This document shows positions 63,312-64,000 of a stretch of 64,000 bases of DNA, piece by piece. The position numbers were made by a program, and so were the translations under genes. Position 1 is the stretch's first letter. The number at the start of each line of letters is the position of its first letter. The DNA comes from Cyanoderma ruficeps (taxonomy: Eukaryota; Chordata; Aves; Passeriformes; Timaliidae). The notes under the pieces are model-generated. The model did no database searches. It was given only the letters and a program-made list of their open reading frames with translations, and was not told the origin of the DNA. The stretch covers positions 16,962,897 through 17,026,896 of the forward strand of contig VZDJ01007755.1 of assembly GCA_008694505.1 (NCBI GenBank). The letters are read 5' to 3'.

Positions 63312-63432
63312 CTAGCAAATAAACACGGAAGGCTGCGCCTGTCCGATGTCCAGCTCTTGTGTCTGTAAATTCTCCAAGTTACCAAACAATGGGATGGTGC
63401 TTCTGTCTACTTTCCGTGTTAAATCTGGGCCA
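63312..63432 (-). CDS. C-terminal 40 residues of an unidentified protein (partial)
   Basis: The exon begins with the third base of a codon (phase 2). It then reads GPDLTRKVDRSTIPLF, GNLENLQTQELDIGQ and AQPSVFIC before TAG. The segment is hydrophilic until the last four residues, with no transmembrane helix, zinc-finger or kinase motif. It looks like a short cytoplasmic or disordered tail. I do not recognise the protein and give no symbol. No internal GT gives a better donor, which supports terminal status. The N-terminal part lies outside the window. Confidence 0.45.
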
Positions 63433-64000
63433 CTGTGGAAAAAAAATAAAATGCAAAGATGCAAGAGCAAGAGGGAGCAAGACCCATGTAGCTTTGTTGC
63501 AGGGAGACATGGAGAGGATGCAAGGTGTTTTCCATTTCCAAGAGTACCTGTAAGTTTTCCCATAGACATTGAATAAAACACATAAATGGCACCTGCTGAT
63601 CACAGCAGTGATCCTGCCCACTGAGCTGCTTCCTCTTCCGTGCTCTATTACAGGCTCATGAACTTTGCATTGTTTCCAGCTAGCTGCCTCAAATCACCCT
63701 GCTGCGGCCTGACATCATCCCTAATGCCTAAATCAGGTGCCCAAGAACACTGCGAATTAGGCTCTGTATCTCTAATAATGATTTTCATCTTGCTTTAGAT
63801 GAAGACTGCAAGAAACATTTTTCTGTGTATTTTAGAAATTACTTACTGCATCACATATGAAATGATCCCAAGCCTACACCCCGTAGCTTGCAGAAATGTT
63901 CTCTTTGGACTGTGGTTGCTGAAATGGAACATCTGCATTTGCAAGGGCAACCAAACCCTCAGAATCAAAGGGCTGTGGTAGTAGCCAGCACCCAAAAAAA
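63433..64000 (-). other. Last intron of the unidentified minus-strand gene
   Basis: It runs from the acceptor at 63433 to the window end with no further exon visible. The frames here (60-89 codons on both strands) overlap the terminal exon or its complement and are not separate genes. Confidence 0.4.

Larger units (their letters stand above)
62705..63432 (-). other. Terminal exon (coding end plus 3' UTR) of an unidentified minus-strand gene
   Basis: The exon starts at 63432 after a very strong acceptor: a pyrimidine tract spanning about 50 nt (complement of 63435-63484) ending TTTTTTTTCCACAG. It encodes 40 residues to TAG, then about 600 nt of 3' UTR. AATAAA lies at 62731-62726, and GT-rich sequence (TTGTTGCATTTGTTGTGTC) just beyond fits the cleavage-stimulating element. 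Cleavage is placed near 62705. Acceptor, stop, UTR, signal and downstream element come in the right order and spacing, which makes this the best gene evidence in the window. The other exons lie beyond 64000. Confidence 0.55.

Overview
This window looks like gene-poor avian (or closely related sauropsid) nuclear DNA. The main evidence is at least six confident fragments of CR1 LINEs, the dominant retrotransposon of bird genomes. They carry the typical CR1 3' tail, and two of them reach into the CR1 ORF2 3' end. An old MIR/CORE-SINE relic, low overall repeat density, AT-rich non-coding DNA and two sharp CpG islands fit the same picture. No bacterial-type gene, operon, CRISPR array, tRNA or rRNA is visible. 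Nearly all long open frames are chance products of GC-rich DNA or run antisense through CR1 copies.

Layout. From 1 to about 25.1 kb is AT-rich non-coding DNA with two CR1 copies, a MIR relic and an exact 62-bp tandem duplication. It is best read as part of a very long first intron of a minus-strand gene, though this is not proven. From about 25.15 to 26.62 kb lies a strong CpG island with a consensus minus-strand splice donor (exon end 26138), consistent with a non-coding first exon of a gene running toward position 1. From 26.6 to 37.9 kb is spacer with two short CR1 pieces. From about 37.9 to 38.6 kb lies a second CpG island with a near-perfect plus-strand donor after position 38400. The two islands therefore form a divergent promoter pair about 11-12 kb apart.

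From 38.6 to 62.4 kb is non-coding DNA with more CR1, a 27-bp minisatellite, a (TTCTC)n array, an LTR-like stretch and several segments framed by well-formed splice sites (near 43.3, 48.4 and 53.0 kb). None of these has a recognisable protein product. From 62.7 to 63.43 kb is the best gene-like object in the window. It is a minus-strand terminal exon with a strong acceptor, 40 coding residues ending in TAG, a roughly 600-nt 3' UTR, an AATAAA signal and a GT-rich downstream element. Its parent gene lies beyond 64 kb, and I do not recognise the protein. A possible plus-strand terminal exon with its own AATAAA at 62343 sits just before it, suggesting a tail-to-tail arrangement.

Assembly notes. 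Four single N bases (13088, 25547, 38252, 61161) each lie in or next to a low-complexity run (poly-A, poly-C, poly-T, pentanucleotide array). They look like gap placeholders; two fall inside CpG islands. No complete protein-coding gene can be supported, and no novel molecular system could be demonstrated. The strongest leads are the terminal exon at 63.4 kb and the paired CpG-island promoters.
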